Positions 54,189 to 64,000 of a stretch of DNA of 64,000 nucleotides are shown here, in pieces. The DNA is from JAXMAR01 sp046350295 (GTDB lineage Bacteria > Planctomycetota > Planctomycetia > Gemmatales > Gemmataceae). The stretch covers positions 1-64,000 of the forward strand of contig JAXMAR010000042.1 of NCBI GenBank assembly GCA_046350295.1. Reading direction: 5' to 3'. The position numbers and the translations under genes were made by a program. Each line of letters starts with the position of its first letter. Position 1 is the stretch's first letter. Under the pieces are notes generated by a model. The model saw nothing but the letters and a program-made list of their open reading frames with translations, did not search any database and was not told where the DNA came from.

Positions 54189-54442
54189 ACGGCGCCCCGT
54201 GTGAACGCGTCGAACGATCAAGGATAGCTACTCCGAGAAACCGCGGTGGGAGAGACTTCGCAAAACGCGACATCCAGGCAGGCATTAAAGATTATACCCC
54301 GCCCAGGGCAAAAAGTAACGGAATAAGCTTGAAAAGCACACGCCGATTCGCTTTGCTCAGACTAACTCCACGCAGCGCTTCGCCATGCAATCCCTAGATC
54401 GCGCCACCGGCGCTCGTCCGATTCGCTAACCACGAAAGCATT

Positions 54443-56467
54443 ATGAGCATCGAAACCGCCACCGCCCCTACCCCCGACGTCCTGGATATCCTCGGCAAAG
54501 CCGAGATCTTCCGCTCCCTGCGTCGGGAAGACCTGCACGAGATCGCCTGTATCGCCCGGAAGCGCCGCTATCAGGACAAGGAGAACGTCGTCACCATGGG
54601 AGACGCGGGCGAGGAGATGTTCTTCGTCCAGAGCGGCGCCTTCGAGGTCTTTCAGGTCAACCAGAAGCTCGGCGTCGAGCGCCAGCTGGCGCGCCTCCAG
54701 CCCGGTCAATACTTCGGCGAAATCTCCCTTTTGTCGGGCGGCAAGCGCACCGCCTCCGTCCGCGCCGACGGCGTCTCGGACGTCCTTGTCCTCACCAAGG
54801 CCAACCTGACCGAGCTGCTCCAGCGCGCGCCCGTTCTTGCCCGGGGCCTTCTCGAAGGCCTCGCCCGCTACGTCGAGAACCATGCCCAGGGCAGCGCCGC
54901 CATACCCTTCGCGCGCCTCGAAGAGTATCCCGGCGCCCGCGATATCTTCACGCTCCTCCCCGTCCGCATCTCCCTCTACTGCCAGGCCCTGGTCGTCGCC
55001 AAGGACGGCCGCAACGTCACGGTCGCCATGGTCAACCCGTACGACGAGAAGACGCGGCAGTTCGTGATGAACGTGCTGCGCGAGAACCACGTCTCCGTCG
55101 TCGCCATTGCCGAGGACGACTTCGAGCGCTTCCGCGACAAGTACCTCCTCAACTACACCGGCGTCAAGCCCATGGAAGACACGGAGACGCCGGTCGGCTA
55201 CATCAGCCCGTCGAGCAACCGACCCACGCCGCTGGGCGGCGGCGGCGCGGGCGATTATCTCGCCAAGATTTTTCGCCAGGCCGCTCACTTCGGCGCCAGC
55301 GACGTCCATATCCACTGGAACGAACAAGCCGGCGTCGCCGAGCCTCTCGTGCGCATCCGCCTCGACGGCCAGCTCGCTCCCTTCCAGGAGTTCCTCGACC
55401 GCGAGCACCACGCCGCCCTCATGTCCCGCATCAAGATCATGGCCGATCTGGACATCACCGAGCGCCGCCTGTCGCAAGACGGCCGCTTCGTCCTCAACGT
55501 CGGCCCCAAGCACATCGAGGTCCGCGTGTCCTACATGCCCTGCAAGGGGGGCGAGAAGCTCGTGCTCCGACTCCTCGACCCACAGCAGCGCAAGCTCGAC
55601 CTGAGCAACCTCGTCGTCGAGCCGACCCTCGCCGCCATCGTCAAGGAGGTCTTCCTCAGTCCGCACGGCCTCATCCTGGTCACCGGGCCCACCGGTTCCG
55701 GCAAGACCACCACGCTCAACGCCGGCCTCGAGGAAATCTGGAAGAACACACGGGCCGTGAACATTGTCACCATCGAGGAGCCGGTCGAGTACCACCTGCC
55801 GTATGCGACGCAGATCAACGTCAACCGCGCCATCGGTATGGACTTCGCCCAAGTGTTGCGCACCGTCCTGCGGCAGGACCCCAACGTCATTCTCGTCGGC
55901 GAGATTCGCGACGAGGAATCCGCCCGAGTCGCCCTCGACGCCGCCACCACCGGCCACCTGGTCCTCAGTTCCCTTCACACGCACTTCGCCCTCGAAACCC
56001 TCGTCCGCCTCAAGAACCTCAAGATCGAGCCCTATCTCCTGGGAGACGCTCTCCGGGCCATCATCAGCCAGAAGCTGGTCCGACGCGTCTGCCGCGCCTG
56101 CGCCGAGCCGATCGGCGGGGACGAGAAGGTCGTCGAGCGCCTGCATGACATTAAGGTTCTGGAGAAGGGGGACAACTTCCCACTCTTGCGCGGCCGGGGC
56201 TGCGAGGTCTGCCGCAACGAAGGGGACCTGGGCCGCGTCGCCGTCTACGAGATGCTGATCATCAAGGACTACCTGCGCGAGATGATCGAACGGGAGGCGC
56301 CGGTGACGGTGATCAGCTCCGTCCTATCGCCCGCCGATTTCATCTCGATGAAGCGCTACGCCCGCTATCTGTTGCAGGAGGGACTGGTCTCGCCCGACGC
56401 CGTCGCCCGCATCTTCCCGCCCCCCTTGAAGACGGGCGCCGCGGAAGAGGAAGAGGCGGCGGCATGA
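54443..56467 (+). CDS. cyclic-nucleotide-binding domain fused to GspE-type ATPase
   Basis: A 674-residue protein. Residues about 15-145 are a cNMP-binding domain with the phosphate-binding cassette FGEISLLSGGKRTASVRA (Arg-Thr-Ala present, so binding competent). An intermediate MshEN-like segment (about 155-255: LPVRISLYCQALVVAKDGRNVTVAMVNP) leads to the GspE ATPase core: Walker A GPTGSGKTTT (415-424), VILVGEIRDEES, LSSLHTHFA and a zinc site (CRAC, CEVC). A secretion ATPase gated directly by cAMP or cGMP is implied. The gene stands alone, apart from the pilus block at 1.7-18 kb. The fourth such ATPase in the window, it may run a separate system. Confidence 0.9.
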   Translation: MSIETATAPTPDVLDILGKAEIFRSLRREDLHEIACIARKRRYQDKENVVTMGDAGEEMFFVQSGAFEVFQVNQKLGVERQLARLQPGQYFGEISLLSGGKRTASVRADGVSDVLVLTKANLTELLQRAPVLARGLLEGLARYVENHAQGSAAIPFARLEEYPGARDIFTLLPVRISLYCQALVVAKDGRNVTVAMVNPYDEKTRQFVMNVLRENHVSVVAIAEDDFERFRDKYLLNYTGVKPMEDTETPVGYISPSSNRPTPLGGGGAGDYLAKIFRQAAHFGASDVHIHWNEQAGVAEPLVRIRLDGQLAPFQEFLDREHHAALMSRIKIMADLDITERRLSQDGRFVLNVGPKHIEVRVSYMPCKGGEKLVLRLLDPQQRKLDLSNLVVEPTLAAIVKEVFLSPHGLILVTGPTGSGKTTTLNAGLEEIWKNTRAVNIVTIEEPVEYHLPYATQINVNRAIGMDFAQVLRTVLRQDPNVILVGEIRDEESARVALDAATTGHLVLSSLHTHFALETLVRLKNLKIEPYLLGDALRAIISQKLVRRVCRACAEPIGGDEKVVERLHDIKVLEKGDNFPLLRGRGCEVCRNEGDLGRVAVYEMLIIKDYLREMIEREAPVTVISSVLSPADFISMKRYARYLLQEGLVSPDAVARIFPPPLKTGAAEEEEAAA

Positions 56468-56571
56468 CTCTGCACCCCAGACAAGGAGCGTGCCGTCAGG
56501 TCCATCTCAAGGGGATAGCACCCTATAATCGAATGCGTCCCGTGGGCCTTCGCCTCCAGGGGAGAAACATC

Positions 56572-57864
56572 ATGAAGCGTGTCGTCCTGTGTTCCGTCTT
56601 GCTGGCGCCCGTCATCACGTCGGTCTGCCCGGCGGGGGAAACCAAACGGCGCGGCGACGACGCCGCCATCGAAAGAGTCGTCTCGGAGAGCATGGCGGCG
56701 GCCAAAAAGGAGGACTGGGAGGAATACGCCGAGTTCATTCACCCGGACTGCCTGCTGGACTACAAGAAGATGTGGCTTCCCACATTGACGGCGGCCGCGA
56801 AAAAAGGCCCGGAGCGGCGCGCCGAGGTGGCGCAGCTCTTCGACGGCGGCAAGGACCTGGACGCGATCATGACGCTGGAGCCGAAGGAGTTCTTCATCCG
56901 CTCGATGAACGGTCTGACTGCGCGCCTGGGCACGGGCATCAGCGTCCCGCTCAACGTCGAGGGCAGGATCATCGGCACGCTGCACGACGACGCCGGCCGC
57001 GCGTATGTAATGGTCCGCACACTGCGAAAACTCGGAAAGGTGACCATGACGCAGGTGGAGGTCGTCGCTCTGAAGAAGAGCGGCACGGAATGGAAAACGG
57101 AATTGCCCGACGGGGTTCGCATCCTGGCCGAGACCGTGGGCCGGACCCGCGCCGCTGCGGAGAAATCCGAGCCAGTGAAGGATCCTGGGGCGCCGGACAA
57201 GGAGCGTGGCGGCGCCGCTCGAAGCGACAAAGGCGACGGCTCGAGAAAAGTCGAGCTGAAGAAAGGCGACCGCATCCTCTTCCTCGGCGATTCGCTCACC
57301 TACTACGGCGGCATCGACGGGCCCAAGGACAAGGTCACCAAGGGCTACGTCAAGATCGTGCAGGAGACGCTCGACAAGACACATAAGGACCTCGGCGTCC
57401 GCGTCGACTGGGTGGCCACCGGCGGGCACACCGTCCCCGACCTGCTCAAGCGACTCGACAAGGACGTCTTGCCCAAGAAGCCGACCATCGTCGTCATCCA
57501 GATCGGCTGCAACGACGCCCGTCGCCTCCCGAAGGAAACCTTCAAGGCGAGCCTGGAGGAGCTGATCGACCGGCTGCAGAAAGAGAAGATCCAGGTAATC
57601 CAGTGTACGCTGACGAGCGTCGGCGAGAAGCACGACGGAACCAACAAGGACGATCCCAAGCTGGAGGAGTTCGCCGAGATTCAACGGCAAATCATCAAAG
57701 CCAAGGACGTCCCGTTTAACGATCTGCGCAAGGCGTTCGTCGCGTATTGGAAGGCGCACAATCCCGAAAACAAGAGCAGCGGCATCCTGACCTACGACGG
57801 CAACCACTGGAACGACGCCGGCATGCGCTTCGTCGCCGAGCAGATGCTGCGGAGGTTCAAATAG
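56572..57864 (+). CDS. SGNH/GDSL hydrolase with N-terminal NTF2-like region
   Basis: A 430-residue exported protein. A signal peptide (MKRVVLCSVLLAPVITSVCPAGE) precedes a region of about 150 residues resembling NTF2/SnoaL-like folds (IERVVSESMAAAKKEDWEEYAEFIHPDCL). A Lys/Glu-rich linker leads to an SGNH hydrolase: LFLGDSLTYYGG (catalytic Ser), QIGCNDARR (Asn) and YDGNHWNDAG (the Asp/His pair). Members act on esters of sugars or lipids. RBS GGGGAG upstream of ATG 56572; frame extends upstream but would overlap the previous gene. Confidence 0.85.
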   Translation: MKRVVLCSVLLAPVITSVCPAGETKRRGDDAAIERVVSESMAAAKKEDWEEYAEFIHPDCLLDYKKMWLPTLTAAAKKGPERRAEVAQLFDGGKDLDAIMTLEPKEFFIRSMNGLTARLGTGISVPLNVEGRIIGTLHDDAGRAYVMVRTLRKLGKVTMTQVEVVALKKSGTEWKTELPDGVRILAETVGRTRAAAEKSEPVKDPGAPDKERGGAARSDKGDGSRKVELKKGDRILFLGDSLTYYGGIDGPKDKVTKGYVKIVQETLDKTHKDLGVRVDWVATGGHTVPDLLKRLDKDVLPKKPTIVVIQIGCNDARRLPKETFKASLEELIDRLQKEKIQVIQCTLTSVGEKHDGTNKDDPKLEEFAEIQRQIIKAKDVPFNDLRKAFVAYWKAHNPENKSSGILTYDGNHWNDAGMRFVAEQMLRRFK

Positions 57865-57937
57865 ACGCCCATTTCTGTCCTCCCGTGCTGGCGGCCATCC
57901 CTCGTGCCGGCGTTCGGGACGAGGAGGCGAGGGTCGC

Positions 57938-58462
57938 ATGATGGCGCCACAATATCCTGCCGGTCCCTTCGAGCCTCACCCGACGGCGCTGGACGCCCGG
58001 CGCCGCGCGGCGCTCATCGCCGACCTCGAAACGGCCCCTGCCGGTTTTCGCGCCGCCGTCTCCGGCCTAGCGGACGACCAGCTCGACACCCCCTACCGCA
58101 ACTGGACCATTCGGCAGATCGTCCATCACGTGGCCGACAGCCATGTCAACAGCTACATCCGCTTCAAGTGGGCGCTGACCGAGAAGCAGCCGACGGTCAA
58201 GGCTTACGATGAGGGACGTTGGGCCGCGCTGGAGGACTCACGCACCGGCGATGTGAGCGAACCTCTTTCCCTGCTGGAGGGATTACATGCGCGCTGGGTC
58301 CAGTTGCTGCGATCACTATCGGAGGAGCAGTTCGCGCGTTCGTTCATCCATCCAGAAACCGACGCCGTTGTGAGTCTGGATGCCGCGCTCAGCTACTACG
58401 CCTGGCACGGACGACATCACATGGCTCAAGTTCAGTGGCTGCGCGAGCAGAACGGCTGGTGA
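57938..58462 (+). CDS. DinB/YfiT-like metal-binding protein
   Basis: A 174-residue four-helix protein of the DinB/YfiT group, which includes thiol-dependent transferases. The three metal-binding His are in IVHHVADSHVNSY and YYAWHGRHHMAQV; the latter HxxHH is typical. No signal peptide. Preceded by GAGGAGG. Substrate unknown. Confidence 0.85.
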   Translation: MMAPQYPAGPFEPHPTALDARRRAALIADLETAPAGFRAAVSGLADDQLDTPYRNWTIRQIVHHVADSHVNSYIRFKWALTEKQPTVKAYDEGRWAALEDSRTGDVSEPLSLLEGLHARWVQLLRSLSEEQFARSFIHPETDAVVSLDAALSYYAWHGRHHMAQVQWLREQNGW

Positions 58463-58501
58463 TCACTGAAACGCCGGTGATCCAATTGCGGCGCCCCAAT
58501 T

Positions 58502-61500
58502 TCAGCGCGGCCGTGGGTTCAGCGTCTCCTCCGGCGTCGCGGCGCGCCAGAAACGCAGCGTCCCGTCCTCGTCCCCGGCCACGATGACCCTTTCATCCGG
58601 CGTCGCGGCGACGGCGCGGGTTGCGCTGTGGCCGCCGGTGAAAGCCATGCGGTCCTGCAGATCGCGCATCCGCAGGTCCAGTTGCGCGAGAAGGGCGCCC
58701 TGGACGCCGAGGCCGAAGACAAGTTGTCCCTTGTCGCTGCGGGCAAGGTTACAGTTCGGAGCGAACCCGGCGCGACGCCAGGCGTCCACTTCGTTCAGTT
58801 CCTTCCCCTTCGCCAGTGACCAAAGACGCAAAACCTGATCCTCTCCCCAGGCAAGGAACACCGGCTGCACGGGATTGCTCTCGGCGACGTCCGCGAGTCC
58901 CCGGATCGCCCCCTTGCTCCCCGTTTTCACGCTCAGAACGGAGCCGGCCGCGGCGTCGAGCGCGACGATTTCCCCTTCGCTCGAGCCGGCCAGTATCAAC
59001 GTGGACTTATCGATCGATCTCATCGCCGTGAGGACGCCCTTGGCCTCTGTCGCGATCTCCTTCTCCAAGCGCGTTCTTCTGCGTGTCCCATTTGGCGACG
59101 CGGCCGGGCCGGCCGCGACCAGCAGGGCCTTCTTGCTGGCCGCGCTGTGGCCGCCGCCGTCGCCGTCTTCTGGGTTTCGGTCCGCCAGGGCCCCCTTCTC
59201 CTTGACGCTCGCCCTTCTTCTCGTCGTAGCTCACTTCCTCGATCTCGGTGACCGCCCTGCCCCCCTTACCGTCGCTCCAGCCGACGGCCACGGTCGCTTT
59301 ATCCTTCGCTTAGCGCACGGCGAGCCGAAGCCGCCACTCCCTGGCCCGCCTTGTCGATCTTCGCGACCGGCGTCCCGGAATCCCGCGTCCAAAAGCGAAG
59401 GCTCCCCGCCGCCGCTGACCAGGACCTTGCCGCGGAACAGAAACGCCGCGCTCACCGGCCCCGTGCGCCTGCACGGCATCCGGCTCGAAGTCGACGGACC
59501 AGACCTTGAGGTGTGTCGGCGCCGCCGGAGATGAACCAGCCGTCGGGACCGGCGGCGAGGGCGTTCACCCAGCCGAGGTGGCTGCGCAGCGTACGCGTGA
59601 CCTTGCCCTGGTCTCGATCGTAAAGGTGGACGGCGTGATCGCGCGTGCCGATGGCAAGGACGTTCTGCCCCCTGATCCAAGCGAGGGCCCGCGCCGGGCT
59701 CGATAGTTCCACGCTTGCCACGGTCTTGCCGGCGCCATCGAGAATGGCGACCAGTCCCCCCCTGCCCTTGCCGCCGCCGACCGCCGTCAGGCTGCCGTCG
59801 TCGTTGGCGGCGAGCGCCTCGGCTTTTGACACACCGCTGTCAGCGGCGGCCTTCGACTCCTTGCCCGAAGCGGGATCGAAGCCCGTTACTTTTCCGGCGC
59901 CGCTCATGACGACGAGGCTCTTGCCGGCGCCGTAGGCCAGGGCGCGCACGCCTCCCGCCGGGGAGAACGTCTGGGCCGGCTCCTTCTTCGCTTCGTCCCA
60001 GACGATGACCTTGCCCCCCGAGTCGGCCGAGGCGAGCGGCAGTCCCTTGGCGGCGGCGAGGGAGATCACGGCCGCGTCGTGTCCCTTGAGGACGGCCGGC
60101 TTGGCGTCCAGCCGCGTGCCGTCCTTGTCCGTTTTCACGTCATAAAGGTGGATCGTCTTGTCGGCGCGGGCGACGGCGAGCGTTTTGCCGTCCGCCAGGA
60201 AGGCGAGGGCATGGGCTGCGTTCTTCTCGCCTGCGATCGTTTGGATCTCCTTGAGCTTCTCCCGATCCCACAGCTTGACGCCGCCGTCGAGGCCGGCGCT
60301 TGCGATCAGCTTGCCGTCGGGGCTGAGGGCGATGCCGCTCACCGGCGCCTCATGTCCCGCCAGGTCGAAGCGCTCCGGATGCAGCCGCCGCCACAGGTGA
60401 TACCATTCGACCCCGCGCACGTCATCCGCATCCTTGGACACGGGCGCAAGGGCGAAGAGCTGGCCGCGCGCCTCGATCGGGTCGTTGGCGTCGAGAGCGT
60501 CCGCCACGCGCCGCAGCCGAATCTGATACACATGTTCGTTGAACTCGCGCTGCTTGCGTTTCTCGAACGCCTGGATCTCCTTGACGATGTCCTTCTTCTC
60601 CTCCTCGAAGGCCGACCGCTGCTTCTGCAGACCTTCCGCCAGCGACGTCTGGTCCGCCTGGCGCGTGAAATAGAATGACACGGCCGCGGCCAGCGCCGCG
60701 AGCGGGATCATGATCCAGAGCGTGTCGATGATCCTCGTCTTGCCGTGGGCCGACATCTCGCGCAGACGGGCGCCCCGGCCGCGCGCCTGCGCAAGCGCGT
60801 CGGAGGCCAGACCGGCATGGTTTTCCAGGTCGCCGTTCACCAGCAGCGTTTGCACCTCGACGACCGGCGGCGCCGTTTGCGTCAGCCGCTCCAGGACACC
60901 CTCCAGTTCCTGCGTCGATCCCTTCCACGTAGGAACGAGGTCGGCGACGGGAACCAGGTTGCGGCGCAGGCTGTCCCCTTCCGCCGTCGTCATCTGGTCG
61001 AGGAGTCGCAGCACCGGCGCGGCCGCGAGCCGCTCCCGGCGCAGCAAGCCGTCGAGAAATCGAACGGAAGCGTCTTGCAGCGGTTCGATCAGGCGGAGGT
61101 TCACGGCGCGCACCGCGTCTTGCTGCCGGCTCCGCATTCGCTCGAGCAGCGCCGCCGCCACGCATTGCAGGAGCATCAGCGCCGAAAGTTGATGCTCCCT
61201 GGCGGCCTTGAACGCCGCCGCCGCCACCTGCTGCGCCACGCCCCCATCGTAGTAGAACTTGTACTCCGCGTGGGGGGCGGTTGCGGCGTACGGGATGACG
61301 TCTGTCGCAGTGGGCAACAGCAGCGCTTCTTCCAGCCCCTCCTGTGTCAGGGGGGGCAAATAGAACTCGCGCCAGACCGCCGCGTCCTTGCCGCTCGGGA
61401 ACAGCGCCAGCACGCGGCCAAGCAAATCGGAGCGCGTCGACAGGACGATACGGCACCGGGCGGAGGAAGCCGCCAGGCGCGTCAGCAGCTCAATCGCCTT

Positions 61501-63162
61501 GCCGCGCCGCTGCTTGCTCGCGTCGCTCCCTTCCTGCAACAGGTCCTCTGTCTGCTCCAGAACGATGACCAACTCCCAGGGCAGCCGCGCTGTGATCTCG
61601 TTCACGATGTCCAGGAATCGCCCCGGCTCCTCCCGCGCCATCTGATAGAGACGCCGTGCCCCCTCCGCCGGTCCGGCGCCGGCTGCGGCGGCGTCCGCGT
61701 TCCCACCCGGCGCCGCGCCCGGCCCGCCCGCCCGCACCGCGGTCGAAGAATCGCTCCAGAGCCGCGTGAGATAACCCGGCAGATCCAGCCGCACCGTCGT
61801 CCCCACCGGCGTCGCGAAGTCGAGCGGCCGGGCGGCGAAGTACGCCAGGCCGAGGCAGAGCTGGCCCAGGGGATCCGGCCCGGCGCGGAGGGCCAGCGTC
61901 GGCAGATCGACTTCCGGGATTCCTTCTCCTTCCGAGCGATCGCGCAGCGCCAGGAAGCCGATCGACTCCTCCTCTAGGTACGGAATCAGACCGGCCCGCA
62001 GGAAGGACGTCTTGCCCGTCGCCATGCCGCCGTGCAGCAGCAGTCCCTTCGTCGACGGCTGGTCGAAAACCGCGGCGCACTGGAGCAGATGGTCGGCCCG
62101 CCCCGCCAGGAACATGCGCCGCTCCCGGTCGAGCGGCTCCAGCGGAGCATAGGGGTTTGCGGGCAGCGGCCGGCGCTTGGGGGAGACGTAGGCAACGTCC
62201 TCCAGCCGGTTGACGCAGAGCCCGGCCGGCGCCTGGGCGCTCCACGCCAAGCCGGCCACGCCCATATCGTTCCGCGCCCGCCGCAGCGCCTCCCCCAACT
62301 CGACCCGCCCTTCCAGGAAGCCGCCCAGGAGCCGTCGCCCGATCTCCTGCGTCTTGCTCGCCGGCAGCGGCACGGTTGGCAACACCACCGCCTCCGCCTC
62401 CATCCCCGCCGCCGCCACCAGGCACTCCCAGTGCTCGACCGGCCGGCCCTCGCCGTGCAGCGCCAGGATCACCAGCGGATACGGGTTCCCCTTGGCCGTG
62501 TCGATGCGCTCGAACAGCTCATCGAGCCCGAAACGGCGTTCACTCGTGAGCGTCTCCCCTTCGCTGCAGGCCGCGGCCAGGCAAACGATATCCGACGAGC
62601 GTTCACCCAGCGCGTCGAACAACCCTTGAGCGTTGGTGACCGCGGGCAGATCACGTTCCTTGACCCAGGCGGCCAGGTCTCCGCGGCGCGCCGGCTCGTC
62701 GAGATGAAACAGGATGGTCGGCGCATGAAGCTCCGGCGCCGCCAGCAGCGGGCTGACGCGCTTGCCCTCGCCGATGGGATAGCGCATGCCCCAGAATTGC
62801 TCCCCCTCGGCGACGAGCGGCCAGGGTATGCGGCCGGGGGCGTTGCTCAGGAAATCGACGGATGGCGCCTCCGCCGCAGCCTTCTGCCACCAGGCGAGGG
62901 CGGCCTGAGCGGCGGTGTCGCTCGCATCCAGGCGGAAGATGAGGCGATGAAGGCGCCGCCCCAGGTTGAGCAGCTCCGCGTCGGCGTCCCCCCCCTGCCC
63001 CGCGACCTCGGCCAGGCGCTTGCGCGCCGCCCGCGCGGTCTGTTCGAGCTGGCCGAAGGCGTCCCTTTCCAGGTGGTATGGCTCGAAGAAGTTGACCCCG
63101 TCCGACCAGACAAGCGTGACCCGAGCGGGCTTGAACACGACCTGGCAAATGACGCGAGCCAC
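58502..63162 (-). pseudogene. CHAT-like / STAND NTPase / WD40 protein, frame-broken at its C-terminal part
   Basis: A giant signalling-type protein. Counting from the ATG at 63204, residues about 30-330 form a CHAT-like fold (PLVILALHGEGRP with its His, and EGRVELGEALRRARNDM at the end); the catalytic Cys position is unclear. The STAND NTPase has a P-loop LLLHGGMATGKTSFLRAG (about 389-405) and a Walker B-like VIVLEQTEDLL. A single membrane helix lies near 828-848 followed by a coiled coil, then WD40 repeats from about 945 (LSPDGKLIASAGLDGGVKLWD). The GTG at 63162 is preferred because AGGAG lies seven bases upstream. Between about 59520 and 59040 the expected WD40 sequence needs at least six frame changes; it then resumes in frame to 58502 (ERVIVAGDEDGTLRFWRA). 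Either sequence error or loss of function. Confidence 0.75.
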
Positions 63163-63357
63163 CGGCGGTCTCCTGGTGCGATATTCGGCGCTGTTGAAGG
63201 GCAACTATACGAGACCGGGCCGCGTTTTGCCAGCAAGGACAGCCGCCTCTTTCCACCCCGGCCCCGCAGACCAATCGCCCGGTCAGGAAAATGGAAAATA
63301 AATGAATAACCTAGTTGACCCGGTTGACTCGCAGAGATACCGGCGCCTACAATTCGG

Positions 63358-63389
63358 TTGGCGTCCGGCCCCGTTGGCCGGACGACCAA
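63358..63389. repeat. inverted repeat in the promoter region
   Basis: CGTCCGGCC (63362-63370) and GGCCGGACG (63376-63384) form a perfect 9-bp stem, extended by TTGG/CCAA with one bulged base. No T-run follows. It lies between the divergent giant protein and the partial gene at the edge, so it may be an operator. Confidence 0.6.
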
Positions 63390-63444
63390 GCGGAATCGTT
63401 CCGCATATTTGCTTTTAACCACGAACACCAAGGAGCCCAGGCTT

Positions 63445-64000
63445 ATGGCCAGGTCCCAACATCCTCTCTCAAGCGTCACTGCAGTCGACGGCGCGTCTCT
63501 CTTCGATGCCAGCTCCATCATGGGCGAGAGGTTCAATCGGCATCGCGTGACGATTGACTATCCATCGCTACGTCGGGTCCTCGATGAACGTCGCCAGAAC
63601 GCAGGATGGTCTCCGGCTGACATCTGTAGCGTAATCGTCTCCATGGATCCTGCTTCCGAAGGCCAGCAACGTTTCCGCGAGATGCTTGAGCGCGCGGAGT
63701 TTGAACCGGACATCTGCCATTATCGCGACGCCTTTGTTTCTCTCCCACCCGGCCGTACACCGTCCGATGAGCACACGAAGTCAATTGTTTCTTTCTCGGC
63801 ACGCCTTGCGTACATTGCAGGCCTAATGGCTCGCCACGACGAGCCGCAGCTTTTGTTGGTGACGCACTCATTCGAACTATGCGAACCTCTGCTTGACCTG
63901 GCCGAACGCAGAAAGAAGGGCCGTTTTGGACTAGCGTATTTCGGATCCCTCATTGACTTTCGCTGGAAGATCGCCGGGCTCCAAGAAGGAAAGCTTCCAC
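63445..64000 (+). CDS. unknown protein, cut by the window edge
   Basis: An open frame from ATG 63445 continues past the window (185 codons visible). It begins MARSQHPLSSVTAVDGASLFDASSIM. Segments LFDASSIMGERFNRHRVTIDYPSLRRVL, VIVSMDPASEGQQRFREML and LLLVTHSFELCEPLLDLAERRKKG alternate short strands and helices with acidic turns, which faintly recalls NYN/PIN-type nucleases, but the metal-binding Asp set cannot be confirmed. Codon use is less GC-biased than its neighbours. AAGGAG lies about twelve bases upstream of the start. I do not recognise the family. Confidence 0.6.
   Translation, partial: MARSQHPLSSVTAVDGASLFDASSIMGERFNRHRVTIDYPSLRRVLDERRQNAGWSPADICSVIVSMDPASEGQQRFREMLERAEFEPDICHYRDAFVSLPPGRTPSDEHTKSIVSFSARLAYIAGLMARHDEPQLLLVTHSFELCEPLLDLAERRKKGRFGLAYFGSLIDFRWKIAGLQEGKLP

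Overview
The window looks like a chromosomal piece of a high-GC planctomycete, probably in or near the Gemmataceae. The signs are an overlapping DUF1592/c-heme and DUF1552 gene pair, very large prepilin-type genes, a PEP-CTERM protein, a UdgX-type glycosylase, Hanks-type kinase and STAND/WD40 genes, and a small relic carrying a CHC2-like zinc finger. No rRNA, tRNA or CRISPR array was seen.

Layout. 81-1454 is a DDE transposase. 1675-17833 is a one-directional pilus/type II secretion-like block: a GspE/PilB ATPase, a PilT ATPase with an acidic tail, a second GspE with a long Pro/Ala/Lys-rich N-terminus, a GspF/PilC membrane protein (frame-broken), at least four pseudopilin-type proteins (two joined in one frame) and a 1,422-residue GspK-like protein, closed by a strong terminator. 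A PEP-CTERM protein follows. 18791-30405 is mixed housekeeping: an Ntn-hydrolase, a GNAT-aminotransferase fusion, a frame-broken Ser/Thr kinase, accA, two divergent lactate-permease family genes and a DUF6134-like secreted protein. 30448-34945 holds an acyl carrier protein, an alpha-oxoamine synthase and a ketosynthase pair, which together look like a lipid or polyketide-type pathway; a small inverted-repeat relic sits inside it. 34988-43864 has mazG, a phosphoesterase, a CBS protein, a 2-oxoacid oxidoreductase alpha subunit, a globin-coupled histidine kinase with its receiver, an NtrC-type regulator and rtcA.

The most notable item is at 43996-44553: a secreted thioredoxin-like protein whose frame is interrupted by a single TGA exactly at the second position of a CxxC motif (Cys-Leu-Val-TGA), with coding sequence continuing in the same frame and foldable hairpins just downstream. 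It is a candidate selenoprotein of CxxU type. Beyond it lie a perfect 54-bp palindrome, a GH32 glycosidase, an MFS transporter, UdgX, a HicB-like/PIN toxin-antitoxin pair, the DUF1592-DUF1552 operon, a cyclic-nucleotide-binding domain fused to a GspE-type ATPase, an SGNH hydrolase, a DinB-like protein, and a giant CHAT-like/STAND/WD40 protein whose C-terminal part is scattered with frameshifts. The right edge cuts a gene of unknown function.

Reading frames are broken at several places (about 7300-7390, 12310, 22751 and 59040-59520), mostly by what look like one- or two-base losses. These may be assembly errors, and the reader should treat the affected genes as possibly intact in the real organism.
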